Shown: one piece after another, positions 15,441 to 24,930 of the stretch | Position numbering within the stretch: the stretch's first letter is position 1 | How the letters are laid out: every line of letters starts with the position of its first letter | Origin: JAYFRE01 sp034926235 | GTDB lineage: Bacteria; Pseudomonadota; Alphaproteobacteria; Rhodospirillales; Magnetospirillaceae | DNA: 37,873 nt | Assembly (NCBI GenBank): GCA_034926235.1 | Contig: JAYFRE010000152.1 | Span: 1-37,873, forward strand | Direction of reading: 5' to 3' | Position numbers and translations under genes: made by a program | Notes under the pieces: model-generated | Seen by the model: only the letters and a program-made list of their open reading frames with translations | Database searches by the model: none | What the model was told of the DNA's origin: nothing

Positions 15441-16328
15441 ATGATCGTTGGGGCGCGCCGCAGTATTCTTTACGTGCCGGGCAGCAATATCCGGGCGCTG
15501 GAAAAAGCGGAAACGCTGCCGGCGGACGGGCTGATTCTCGATCTGGAGGATGCGGTGGCCCCCGACGCCAAGGCTTCGGCGCGCCGTCGGGTCATGGAAC
15601 CCTTGCGTGGGAAACACTTTGGCCGGCGCGAAACCATCCTGCGCATCAACGGGTTGGACACGCCTTGGGGTGCGGAGGATTTGGCCGCCGCCGCCCGCTC
15701 GGGCGCCGATGGCGTTGCCGTGCCCAAGGTCGGTTCGGCCGAAGACCTGCTCCGCGCCGAGGCGGCGCTGATCGCCGCAGGCGCGCCGGGGGATCTGGCC
15801 TTGTGGGCGATGGTGGAGACGCCGGGCGGCGTTCTGGCCGCTGCCGCGATCGCCGCTGCTACGCCCCGTTTGGCCGGGCTGATCATGGGCACAACGGATC
15901 TGGCGTTTTCCCTCCATGTGTCGCCGGGGGTGGACCGGCCGGCTTTGCAGACCTCTTTGGGGCTCTGTGTGCTGGCGGCGCGGGCCGTCGGGATCGCCAT
16001 CCTGGACGGGGTGCATCTCGATCTCGATGACGAAGCGGGATTTCTTGCCGTTTGCCGCCAGGGGCGTGATCTCGGTTTCGATGGGAAAACGTTGATCCAT
16101 CCCAAAACCATTGCCACGGCCAACCGCATCTTTTCACCCACGTCCGAGGAAATCGCCTGGGCGCGGCGCGTCCTTGATTGTCTGGCCGAGGCGCGGGCCA
16201 GGGGGCAGGGGGTGGCCGTGCTCGACGGGCGATTGATCGAGGAGCCGCACGCCATTGCGGCCCGGCGCATGATCGCGCGCGCCGAGGCCATCGCCGCTGG
16301 GATGGGGCCGGACGGGGCAGAAGGCTAA
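15441..16328 (+). CDS. HpcH/HpaI (CitE-like) CoA-ester lyase or thioesterase
   Basis: A 295-residue TIM-barrel protein. It has the opening RRSILYVPGSNIRALEKA, the DLEDAVAPDAK motif, the Mg-binding Glu in AMVETPGGVL, and the GKTLIHPKTI motif near the C-terminus. This combination marks the citrate lyase beta/malyl-CoA lyase group of CoA-ester enzymes. Stand-alone members in alphaproteobacteria include malyl-CoA/beta-methylmalyl-CoA lyase and malyl-CoA thioesterase, and the sequence alone does not choose between them. No citrate lyase alpha or gamma subunit genes are adjacent, so it is not a citrate lyase subunit. The ATG at 15441 has GGGAG about nine bases upstream. Confidence 0.85.
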   Translation: MIVGARRSILYVPGSNIRALEKAETLPADGLILDLEDAVAPDAKASARRRVMEPLRGKHFGRRETILRINGLDTPWGAEDLAAAARSGADGVAVPKVGSAEDLLRAEAALIAAGAPGDLALWAMVETPGGVLAAAAIAAATPRLAGLIMGTTDLAFSLHVSPGVDRPALQTSLGLCVLAARAVGIAILDGVHLDLDDEAGFLAVCRQGRDLGFDGKTLIHPKTIATANRIFSPTSEEIAWARRVLDCLAEARARGQGVAVLDGRLIEEPHAIAARRMIARAEAIAAGMGPDGAEG

Positions 16329-16437
16329 GCGCAGCAGGGAAGTCTGGACGAAAAGATGTTCAGTCGCTAATTTTTAATCGGAACAAAGTTTCCTCTAACG
16401 CCTCGCCCGCAACCCGGAATGAAGAGGTGCCCAAGAG

Positions 16438-16821
16438 ATGGCGACACAGAACCGGCCGCTTTCGCCCCATATCCAGATTTATCGGCTTCCCCTTCTGGCC
16501 TTGATTTCGATCACGCATCGCGGAACCGGCATGATCTTGTCGGCGGGGATGCTGCTGCTGGCCTATTGGCTGGGATCGGCGGCGGCCGGCCCGGAAGCCT
16601 TCGCGCGCGCCTCGGCCTTCATGGGCTCGGCCCTGGGGCGGCTTCTGCTGCTGGGATTCTCGGTCGCGCTGTTCTATCACCTCGCCAATGGCGTCAGGCA
16701 TCTGTTCTGGGACGCAGGCTTCGGTTTCGAGTTGCCGCAGGCGAAGGCGTCGGGTATCGCCGTCATTGCCGCTGCGATCCTCTTGACCGCCGCCGCTTGG
16801 GCGGCCGGCTTGGCGCTTTGA
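16438..16821 (+). CDS. sdhC: Succinate dehydrogenase cytochrome b556 subunit
   Basis: A 127-residue membrane anchor of complex II. RPLSPHIQIYRLP and SITHRGTGMIL are the SdhC N-terminal motifs that form part of the quinone site, and the heme ligand region HLANGVRHLFWD is present. Three hydrophobic helices are visible. The 109 bases between the CitE-like gene and sdhC are AT-richer and probably hold the promoter, though I could not fix one. GAAGAGG stands before the start. It is the first gene of sdhCDAB. Confidence 0.97.
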   Translation: MATQNRPLSPHIQIYRLPLLALISITHRGTGMILSAGMLLLAYWLGSAAAGPEAFARASAFMGSALGRLLLLGFSVALFYHLANGVRHLFWDAGFGFELPQAKASGIAVIAAAILLTAAAWAAGLAL

Positions 16822-16835
16822 AGGAGGGTCGGACA

Positions 16836-17219
16836 ATGACGATGCGTTCGCCTTTGGGCCAGGTGCGGGGACTGGGTGCGTCCGGGACGGGGGCTAGGCT
16901 GTTCTGGCTTCAACGCTTGTCCGCCATCGCTTTGATCGGGCTCTGTCTCTGGTTTGTCGCCTCGGCGGTTTCGTTGGCCGGGGCCGACTGGCGCACATTT
17001 CAGATCTGGATTTCCGCCCCCTGGACGATGGCGCTGCTGTCGGCGACCTTGATCCTGGCCTTTCTTCATGCGCAGATCGGTTTGCAAGTGATCCTTGAGG
17101 ATTATGTGGCGAACGAGGCGGCGCGGACGGCGGCGATCGTCGCCGTCAAGATCGCGGCCTTCCTGTTGTGCCTGTTCTCGCTGGCGGCCGTTCTGAAAAC
17201 CGCGTTCATAGGAGGGTAA
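16836..17219 (+). CDS. sdhD: Succinate dehydrogenase hydrophobic anchor subunit
   Basis: A 127-residue membrane protein with three helices. The HAQIGLQVILEDYV motif contains the heme b His and the quinone-site Asp/Tyr of SdhD. AAGGAGGG stands before the ATG, 14 bases after the sdhC stop. With SdhC it anchors the SdhAB dimer to the membrane and passes electrons to ubiquinone. Confidence 0.95.
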   Translation: MTMRSPLGQVRGLGASGTGARLFWLQRLSAIALIGLCLWFVASAVSLAGADWRTFQIWISAPWTMALLSATLILAFLHAQIGLQVILEDYVANEAARTAAIVAVKIAAFLLCLFSLAAVLKTAFIGG

Positions 17220-17225
17220 GAGGGC

Positions 17226-19013
17226 ATGACGGCCTACAAGGTCATCGATCACAGCTATGACGTGGTGGTGGTCGGCGCTGGCGGCGCCGGGCTCCGGGCG
17301 ACGCTGGGCATGGGAGCGTCCGGTTTCAAAACGGCCTGCGTGACCAAACTGTTTCCCACCCGCAGCCATACCGTGGCGGCGCAAGGCGGCATCGGCGCGG
17401 CGCTGGGCAATATGGGCGAGGATGACTGGCGCTGGCACATGTATGACACGGTCAAGGGGTCTGATTGGCTGGGCGACCAGGACGCGATCGAATATATGTG
17501 CCGCGAGGCGGTGCCGGCGGTCTATGAGCTGGAGCATTTCGGCGTGCCTTTTTCGCGCACCGAGGACGGGCGCATCTATCAGCGTCCCTTTGGCGGCCAT
17601 ATGCGCAATTTCGGCGAAGCCCCGGTCGAGCGCGCCTGCGCCGCCGCCGACCGCACCGGGCACGCCATCCTGCACACGCTCTATCAGCAATGTCTGAAGC
17701 ATAAGGCCGAGTTCTTCGTCGAATATGTCGCCCTGGATCTGATCATGGATGCCAAGGGCGCCTGTCTCGGGCTGATGGCGCTCAATCTTGACGATGGTTC
17801 GCTGCATCGCTTCCGTGCGCACCGCACCGTGCTGGCGACCGGCGGTTATGGGCGGGTCTATTTTTCCTGCACCTCGGCGCATAGCTGTACCGGCGATGGG
17901 CACGGGCTGGTGGCCCGCGCCGGTCTGCCGCTTCAGGACATGGAATTCGTGCAGTTCCACCCCACCGGCATCTATGGCGCGGGCTGTCTGATCACCGAGG
18001 GAGCTCGCGGCGAAGGCGGCTATCTGACCAATGCCGCCGGCGAACGCTTCATGGAGCGCTACGCGCCCTCGGCCAAGGACTTGGCTTCGCGCGATGTGGT
18101 TTCGCGCGCGATGACGGTCGAGATCCGCGAAGGGCGCGGCGTCGGCAAGCAGGGGGATCATATCCATCTGCATCTGGAACATCTGGGGGCGGATACGCTG
18201 GAATTGCGTCTGCCGGGTATTTCCGAGACGGCGCGCATCTTCTCCGGCGTCGATGTGACGCAAGAACCGATCCCGGTCCTGCCGACCGCGCATTACAATA
18301 TGGGCGGCATTCCGACCAATCTGCATGGCGAGGTGCTGCGGCCCACGGACGACGACCCCGACGCCGTTGTGCCGGGACTGATGGCGATCGGCGAGGCGGC
18401 CTGCGTGTCCGTTCACGGTGCGAACCGTCTGGGCACCAATTCGCTGCTCGACATCATCGTGTTCGGCCGGTCGGCAGCCCTGCGCACCGCTGAAACGCTG
18501 AAACCGGGCAGCGCGCTGCCTGCCTTGCCCAAAGATGCCGGCGATGCCGCTTTGGCTCGTCTGGACGGCATCCGTCAGGCGAAGGGAAGCTTGCGGACCT
18601 CGGAAATCCGTTTGGCGATGCAGCGGGCGATGCAGAACGACGCCGGTGTCTTCCGCACCGCCGATTCCCTGGCCGATGGGGTGAAGCGGATCGGCGAGGT
18701 TTTCGATTCCTTTGGCGATCTGGCCTTGTCCGACCGATCGCTGATCTGGAATTCCGATCTTGTCGAGGCATTGGAGCTGGCCAATCTTCTGGCTTGCGCC
18801 AAGACGACCATCGCCTCGGCCCAAGCGCGCGAGGAAAGCCGGGGCGCTCATGCCCGCGAGGATTTCCCTGCCCGCGACGACGCCCGATGGATGAAGCATT
18901 CCCTGGCTTGGCTGGATGAAAAAGGCGAGGTCGTCCTCTCCTATCGTCCGGTGCACGCCTATACCTTGAGCGGCGAAATCGACTATATCGCGCCCCGGGC
19001 GCGCGTCTATTAG
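17226..19013 (+). CDS. sdhA: Succinate dehydrogenase flavoprotein subunit
   Basis: A 595-residue protein that oxidises succinate to fumarate. The FAD-binding motif VVVVGAGGAGLRA is followed by RSHTVAAQGGIGAALGN, in which His48 carries the covalently bound FAD. HPTGIYGAGCLITEGARGEG and HYNMGGIPTN hold active-site residues, and RLGTNSLLDIIVFGR completes the FAD domain. The C-terminus (DDARWMKHSLAW through VHAYTLSGEIDY) is the standard capping domain. Length and motifs are ordinary. It follows sdhD by 6 bases. The gap to sdhB is unusual: it holds a hairpin with a T-run. Confidence 0.98.
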   Translation: MTAYKVIDHSYDVVVVGAGGAGLRATLGMGASGFKTACVTKLFPTRSHTVAAQGGIGAALGNMGEDDWRWHMYDTVKGSDWLGDQDAIEYMCREAVPAVYELEHFGVPFSRTEDGRIYQRPFGGHMRNFGEAPVERACAAADRTGHAILHTLYQQCLKHKAEFFVEYVALDLIMDAKGACLGLMALNLDDGSLHRFRAHRTVLATGGYGRVYFSCTSAHSCTGDGHGLVARAGLPLQDMEFVQFHPTGIYGAGCLITEGARGEGGYLTNAAGERFMERYAPSAKDLASRDVVSRAMTVEIREGRGVGKQGDHIHLHLEHLGADTLELRLPGISETARIFSGVDVTQEPIPVLPTAHYNMGGIPTNLHGEVLRPTDDDPDAVVPGLMAIGEAACVSVHGANRLGTNSLLDIIVFGRSAALRTAETLKPGSALPALPKDAGDAALARLDGIRQAKGSLRTSEIRLAMQRAMQNDAGVFRTADSLADGVKRIGEVFDSFGDLALSDRSLIWNSDLVEALELANLLACAKTTIASAQAREESRGAHAREDFPARDDARWMKHSLAWLDEKGEVVLSYRPVHAYTLSGEIDYIAPRARVY

Positions 19014-19041
19014 CCGCCCCTTAAGGACGGCGGCGTTTTTT
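19014..19041 (+). terminator. Terminator-like hairpin between sdhA and sdhB
   Basis: CCGCC (19014-19018) pairs with GGCGG (19029-19033), with an inner CC/GG across a TTAA loop, followed by a run of six T (19036-19041). It lies directly after the sdhA stop and 22 bases before the sdhB start, inside the operon. It could reduce read-through to sdhB or act as a 3' end-stabilising structure. Confidence 0.5.
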
Positions 19042-19062
19042 AACTTATAAACGGGGACGGAC

Positions 19063-19845
19063 ATGGCCGAATTTCTGCTGCCCGCCAATTCCAGAGTTCA
19101 GCCGGGACGGACGCACCGCGCTCCCCCAGGGGCCGGGCGCGTGAAGACCTTCCGCATTTACCGCTACGACCCGGAAGCGGGCGGGACGCCGCAGCTCGAT
19201 TCGTTCGAGATCGATCTCGATTCCTGCGGGCCGATGGTTCTCGACGCGCTTTTGAAGATCAAGGACGAGATCGACGCTACATTGACCTTCCGCCGTTCCT
19301 GCCGCGAAGGCATTTGCGGTTCCTGTGCGATGAATATCGACGGGACCAATACGCTGGCCTGTCTGAAGCCAATCGAGGCGATCAAGGGCGATGTGCGCAT
19401 TTATCCCTTGCCGCACATGCCGGTGGTCAAGGATTTGGTGGCGGATCTGTCCATTCCTTATGCGCAATTCGCCGCCATCGAACCCTGGATGAAAACGCAC
19501 ACGCCGCAGCCGCCCGACCGCGAGGTGCGCCAAAGCCCCGAGGAGCGGGCCAAGCTGGACGGTTTGTGGGAATGCATCTTGTGCTTCTGCTGCCAGACCG
19601 CCTGTCCCAGCTATTGGTGGACGGGAAGCCGTTATCTCGGGCCGGCGGTGCTGATGCAGGCGGCGCGCTGGATCGCCGATTCGCGCGACGAGGCGAGACC
19701 GGAACGGCTGGATGCGGTGGACGACGCCTTCCGTCTGTTCCGCTGTCACACCATCATGAATTGCACCGATACCTGCCCCAAGGGCCTCAATCCGGCCAAG
19801 GCCATCGCCGACATCAAGCGCAAGCTGACGGAACGGATTTTGTAG
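19063..19845 (+). CDS. sdhB: Succinate dehydrogenase iron-sulfur subunit
   Basis: A 260-residue protein. The [2Fe-2S] ligands are C80, C85, C88 and C100 (SCREGICGSCAMNIDG). The [4Fe-4S] and [3Fe-4S] ligands are in ECILCFCCQTACPSYWW and CHTIMNCTDTCPKGLNP. It passes electrons from FAD in SdhA to ubiquinone. The ending AIADIKRKLTERIL is typical. GGGGACGG before the ATG is a modest ribosome-binding site. It converges with a lipoprotein gene only 9 bases away. Confidence 0.98.
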   Translation: MAEFLLPANSRVQPGRTHRAPPGAGRVKTFRIYRYDPEAGGTPQLDSFEIDLDSCGPMVLDALLKIKDEIDATLTFRRSCREGICGSCAMNIDGTNTLACLKPIEAIKGDVRIYPLPHMPVVKDLVADLSIPYAQFAAIEPWMKTHTPQPPDREVRQSPEERAKLDGLWECILCFCCQTACPSYWWTGSRYLGPAVLMQAARWIADSRDEARPERLDAVDDAFRLFRCHTIMNCTDTCPKGLNPAKAIADIKRKLTERIL

Positions 19846-19854
19846 GAGCGGCGG

Positions 19855-20193
19855 TTAGCGTTCGGGGAAAGGCGGCGGTGTCGGGCGTTCCCGGTGTGCT
19901 CCCGGCGAATCGTCCCGGGGCCTGTCTTCGCAATGGAATAAGGCAAGATCGGGTGCGGTCCAGGCGCATTGCGCGGGCATGTAGCCGTCGAGCCGGGCCG
20001 TGCGTCCGAAACGGGCGCAGGCTGCTTCCGCTACTGCCGCGACCTGTTCGGGCGGGGTCTCGCCGGATACGTAGCAGACCTTGACGACGCCATGCCGGTG
20101 CGCCATGGCATCGGTCTGAGGGAAAGGCGGCTCGGACGCGCAAGCGGCCAGTAGCAGGACGACCCCCAAAAGGGGGAGGACGCGGACGGACAT
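19855..20193 (-). CDS. Small hypothetical lipoprotein
   Basis: A 112-residue protein. The start at 20193 gives an immediate signal peptide with lipobox LAAC (RVLPLLGVVLLLAACASE). The mature part contains VVKVCYVSGETPPEQVAAVAEAACARFGRTA and ends in a Pro/Arg-rich tail. I do not recognise a named family, although short lipoproteins with this Cys-containing core occur in alphaproteobacteria. It is divergent from thiC and convergent with sdhB. Confidence 0.7.
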   Translation of the reverse strand: MSVRVLPLLGVVLLLAACASEPPFPQTDAMAHRHGVVKVCYVSGETPPEQVAAVAEAACARFGRTARLDGYMPAQCAWTAPDLALFHCEDRPRDDSPGAHRERPTPPPFPER

Positions 20194-20260
20194 CGGATCC
20201 TCCGGAAGAACGGTTTCCTGTTTAACCGAGCCTTGCCTCGGGGAGAAGCGCAATGTTCAT

Positions 20261-20310
20261 GTCAAGGCCGGCATCCGGTCTTGACAGGCTTCTCCGTCCG
20301 ACCCCACACT
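20261..20310 (+). promoter_or_regulatory. Candidate thiC promoter overlapped by a 25-base palindrome
   Basis: TTGACA at 20281-20286 is a perfect -35 box, and CACACT at 20305-20310 is a poor -10 after an 18-base spacer. The predicted start near 20317 is right at the first base of the riboswitch. An inverted repeat spans 20261-20285: GTCAAG, G, CCGG, CAT, CCGG, T, CTTGAC. Only the central triplet and one G/T pair break the symmetry, and its right arm overlaps the -35 box. It could be an operator or a hairpin. Confidence 0.4.
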
Positions 20311-20318
20311 TTCCCCTT

Positions 20319-20433
20319 CACCTGGGGAGCCCCGGCAAGGGGCTGAGAGTCCGCTGGCAAGGAAGGATTTTCCATCCGTGCGGCGCGGTGACCCCTTGAA
20401 CCTGATCCAGTTCATACTGGCGTAGGGACGGTG
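20319..20433 (+). ncRNA. TPP riboswitch (THI element)
   Basis: The conserved TPP aptamer is clear. GGGGAGC (20324-20330) and CTGAGA (20343-20348) flank the GCCCC/GGGGC stem. GACCCCTTGAACCTGATCCA follows near 20390-20409, and ACTGGCGTAGGGA lies at 20416-20428. The closing P1 stem can be CACC (20319-20322) with GGTG (20430-20433). The third stem is extended by an optional insertion around 20350-20385. It precedes thiC by about 130 bases and should repress it when thiamine diphosphate is bound. Confidence 0.97.
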
Positions 20434-20455
20434 CGGGCGCTTCAGGCCCGGTTGG

Positions 20456-20484
20456 GGTCCAGGAAAACGGCTCGGACCTTCTTT
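20456..20484 (+). terminator. Candidate riboswitch terminator before thiC
   Basis: GGTCC (20456-20460) pairs with GGACC (20474-20478) and is followed by TTCTTT (20479-20484). It lies 22 bases downstream of the aptamer and could be the expression platform. The stem is short, so control at the ribosome-binding site (AAGGAG at 20547-20552) remains possible. Confidence 0.4.
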
Positions 20485-20561
20485 AAACCGGCAAACGCTC
20501 TTCCTTCATCCCACCCTGTCCGATCTGGGTCTTCCTTGCCAAGGCGAAGGAGCCTCGACCC

Positions 20562-22370
<1,809 letters not shown>

Positions 22371-22377
22371 TGATTCC

Positions 22378-22414
22378 GGGCGGGGCGGGGTTTTCCACCC
22401 CGTTCCGCCCTTTT
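22378..22414 (+). terminator. Strong intrinsic terminator of thiC
   Basis: A 13-base arm (22378-22390, GGGCGGGGCGGGG) pairs with CCCCGTTCCGCCC (22398-22410), with two internal G-T pairs, around a 7-base loop. TTTT follows at 22411-22414. It lies 7 bases after the thiC stop. Confidence 0.85.
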
Positions 22415-22430
22415 AACGGGCTGGGACCAT

Positions 22431-22448
22431 GCTTATCTATGGATAAGC
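22431..22448 (+). repeat. Perfect 7-base inverted repeat upstream of zapE
   Basis: GCTTATC (22431-22437) and GATAAGC (22442-22448) flank TATG. It lies 33 bases before the zapE start and after the thiC terminator, so it may be an operator or a 5' leader hairpin for zapE. Confidence 0.4.
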
Positions 22449-22481
22449 CGAAAGGCGTTTTTTGCCTGCCTTTGGGGGAAC

Positions 22482-23627
22482 ATGCCCGGACCTCTCGCCG
22501 TCTACCGACATCTTCTTGATGAAGGCCGTTTGAAGCCGGACCCCGCCCAGGCGGCGGCAGCCGAAAAGCTGGAGAGTCTCGCCCGCGCCCTGAACGGCTA
22601 CCGCCCGGATTCTTCCGGCGGCTGGCTGGCGCGGTTCGGTTGGGGCGGCAAGGTCGTCAATTCCCTGAAATGGCGTTCCGGAGACGGCGAAGCGGCACTG
22701 CCGCGGCAGGGGCTTTACCTCTATGGCGATGTCGGGCGCGGCAAATCCATGCTGATGGATATGTTTTTCGAGAGGGCGCCGGTTGCGCTCAAGCGCCGGG
22801 CCCATTTCCACGATTTCATGCGCGGGGTGCACACCGAATTGTTCAACCGGCGCGCCGGTCAGGCGGGCAATGGCGTGGACCCGATCGTCCGGGTCGCCCG
22901 CACCATCGCCGCCGAGGCGCATCTGCTCTGTTTCGATGAGTTTCAGGTCACGGATATCGGCGACGCCATCATTCTGGGGCGTCTGTTCGAGACTCTGTTC
23001 GAGGAAGGCGTGGTCATGGTGGTGACCTCGAACCGTCCTCCCCGGGAGCTTTACAAGGACGGGCTGATGCGGGAGCGTTTTCTGCCCTTCATCGACATCA
23101 TCGAACGCCGTCTCGACGTGTTGGAACTGACGGGACGGCAGGATTACCGCCTGGGCCGGAGCGCAGGTACGACGGTCTATCATACCGGTGCGGACAGTGC
23201 GATCCGGATGAAGGCCGATTTTGCCCGCCTGTCCAAGGGTGCGCCGCCTTCGGCCGATTATCTTTATATTGCCGGGCGCACCTGGCTTTTACCGCGCACA
23301 GCCGACAAGGTCGCGTGGTTTGCCTTCGATGAATTATGCGACTATCCCCGCGCCCCCGCCGATTATCTGGAACTGGCCACTCTTTTCCGCGCGGTCCTGA
23401 TATCGGACATCCCGCTGTTGGGGCCCGAAAAACGCGACGCGGCCAAGCGTTTCTCGACGCTGATCGATGTGCTTTACGATCATCGGGTCCTGCTGATCTG
23501 TTCCGCCGCCGGTCCGCCTGAGGTGCTCTATCCGCACGGGGATGGCGCGTTTGAATTCCAGCGCACCGTCAGCCGGCTGAACGAAATGCAGTCGGCGGAT
23601 TATCTGGCGCTCGACCATCTGACCTAG
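22482..23627 (+). CDS. zapE: Cell division ATPase ZapE (AFG1 family)
   Basis: A 381-residue AAA-type ATPase. The Walker A motif is GDVGRGKS (82-89), and Walker B is LLCFDEF with D152 and E153, followed by QVTDIGDAIILGRLFETLFE. VMVVTSNRPPRELYKDGL is sensor 1, and RERFLPFIDIIERRLDV is the conserved region after it. ZapE acts at the division site under stress in E. coli, and the mitochondrial homologue AFG1 helps turn over membrane complexes. In alphaproteobacteria the gene regularly sits just before mdh and the suc operon, as here. The start codon has only a weak GGGGGA box very close to it. Confidence 0.93.
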   Translation: MPGPLAVYRHLLDEGRLKPDPAQAAAAEKLESLARALNGYRPDSSGGWLARFGWGGKVVNSLKWRSGDGEAALPRQGLYLYGDVGRGKSMLMDMFFERAPVALKRRAHFHDFMRGVHTELFNRRAGQAGNGVDPIVRVARTIAAEAHLLCFDEFQVTDIGDAIILGRLFETLFEEGVVMVVTSNRPPRELYKDGLMRERFLPFIDIIERRLDVLELTGRQDYRLGRSAGTTVYHTGADSAIRMKADFARLSKGAPPSADYLYIAGRTWLLPRTADKVAWFAFDELCDYPRAPADYLELATLFRAVLISDIPLLGPEKRDAAKRFSTLIDVLYDHRVLLICSAAGPPEVLYPHGDGAFEFQRTVSRLNEMQSADYLALDHLT

Positions 23628-23926
23628 AGGAGGGCAAGGCATGGGGCGTTTGAGAGGCCTATACCGGCGATTAAGCGAACCGGTCTTGCGGGTATCCCCT
23701 CTCGACCGCAATGCAGGGTCCCCTTACAGTCGCAAGCGAGAATGGTGTGATACGTCCGGCTCTTCGTTTCAGGGAGGGGTCCGCTTTCTGCGCGCAGCGG
23801 CGCATGATCGCTCCCCTTGCCCGAGCGGGGAAATCGGGTTAGGACATCGATTCCTAGGCGTTGCCGCCTTAATTTGTCCCTACTCTCCAGCTTTCGCGGT
23901 TCTTTCCCGTGACGAGGCCCGACATC
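23628..23926 (+). other. Long upstream region of mdh; no assigned gene
   Basis: This 299-base gap separates zapE from mdh and must carry or pass the promoter for the TCA operon, but I could not place a convincing one. It does contain an open frame with ATG at 23641 and a very good GAGGAGGG ribosome-binding site (23627-23634). That frame runs 98 codons to 23937, overlapping the mdh start by 11 bases out of frame. Its product is Arg/Ser/Gly-rich and unrecognised, so I do not call it a gene. A GC-rich inverted stretch TCCCC/GGGGA lies at about 23811-23830. Confidence 0.4.
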
Positions 23927-24883
23927 ATGGCACGTAAGAAAATCGCTCTCATTGGCGCCGGCAATATCGGCGGTACTCTGGCCCACCTCATCGGTTTGAA
24001 AGAATTGGGCGATGTGGTCCTGTTCGACATCGTCGACGGGATTCCCCAGGGCAAGGCTCTGGACATCGCCGAATCGACCCCGATCGAAGGCGTGAACGCC
24101 GCCTATGTGGGCGCCAGCGATTACGCGGCCATCGCGGGCGCGGACGTCGTCATCGTCACCGCCGGTTCGCCTCGGCGTCCGGGTATGAGCCGCGACGATT
24201 TGATCGGCATCAACGCCAAGGTCATGGTTCAGGTCGGCCAGGGCATCGCTACATATGCTCCGAACGCTTTCGTCATCTGCATCACCAATCCGCTGGATGC
24301 GATGGTCTGGGCGTTGCGCGAGGCGTCGGGACTGCCGCACAACAAGGTCGTCGGCATGGCGGGTGTGCTCGATTCCGCCCGCTTCCGCCATTTCCTGGCC
24401 GAGGAGTTCAAGGTGTCGGTCGAAGACGTCACCGCCTTCGTTCTGGGCGGACATGGCGATTCGATGGTGCCGCTGGTGCGCTATTCGACCGTGGCCGGCA
24501 TCCCGCTGCCCGATCTGGTCAAGGCCGGCTGGACGACTCCTGAAAGGCTGGAGGCCATTGTCCAGCGCACGCGCGACGGCGGCGGCGAGATCGTCAATCT
24601 GATGAAGACCGGTTCGGCCTTCTATGCTCCGGCAGCGGCGGCGGTGACGATGGCCGAATCCTACCTGAAGGATAAAAGAAGGGTGTTGCCGGCGGCGGCC
24701 TGGGTGGACGGCGCCTATGGTTTGTCGGGGCTTTATGTCGGGGTGCCGGTCGTGATCGGCGAGAACGGCGTGGAGCGGGTGGTGGACATTACGTTGAACG
24801 CCGAAGAGCGTAAGGCTTTCGAGGCTTCGGCCGCAGCGGTTCGCGGTCTGATCGAAAAGACCAAGGAACTGATGCCCCGCTAG
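23927..24883 (+). CDS. mdh: Malate dehydrogenase (LDH-like type)
   Basis: A 318-residue NAD-dependent enzyme that interconverts malate and oxaloacetate. The N-terminus MARKKIALIGAGNIGGTLA is the Rossmann nucleotide-binding motif. Active-site loops include TAGSPRRPGMSRDDL (substrate Arg residues), ITNPLDAMVWAL, GMAGVLDSARFR and the catalytic His in GGHGDSMVPL. The type is that of alphaproteobacterial Mdh, closer to lactate dehydrogenases than to E. coli Mdh. The ATG at 23927 matches the family start; an in-frame start 18 bases upstream is unlikely. It is the first of the mdh-sucCDAB-lpd group. Confidence 0.98.
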   Translation: MARKKIALIGAGNIGGTLAHLIGLKELGDVVLFDIVDGIPQGKALDIAESTPIEGVNAAYVGASDYAAIAGADVVIVTAGSPRRPGMSRDDLIGINAKVMVQVGQGIATYAPNAFVICITNPLDAMVWALREASGLPHNKVVGMAGVLDSARFRHFLAEEFKVSVEDVTAFVLGGHGDSMVPLVRYSTVAGIPLPDLVKAGWTTPERLEAIVQRTRDGGGEIVNLMKTGSAFYAPAAAAVTMAESYLKDKRRVLPAAAWVDGAYGLSGLYVGVPVVIGENGVERVVDITLNAEERKAFEASAAAVRGLIEKTKELMPR

Positions 24884-24930
24884 GGCCGCCCGGATGGGGA
24901 ACGGGATCACGATTTGATGGGGACGGGACC

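Noticed and set aside
15441..16328. Citrate lyase beta subunit
   Set aside because: No citrate lyase alpha, gamma or accessory genes are nearby; a stand-alone CoA-ester lyase or thioesterase is more likely.
16677..19088. An 803-codon open frame on the minus strand opposite sdhD and sdhA
   Set aside because: Same reason: sdhD and sdhA are unmistakable on the plus strand.
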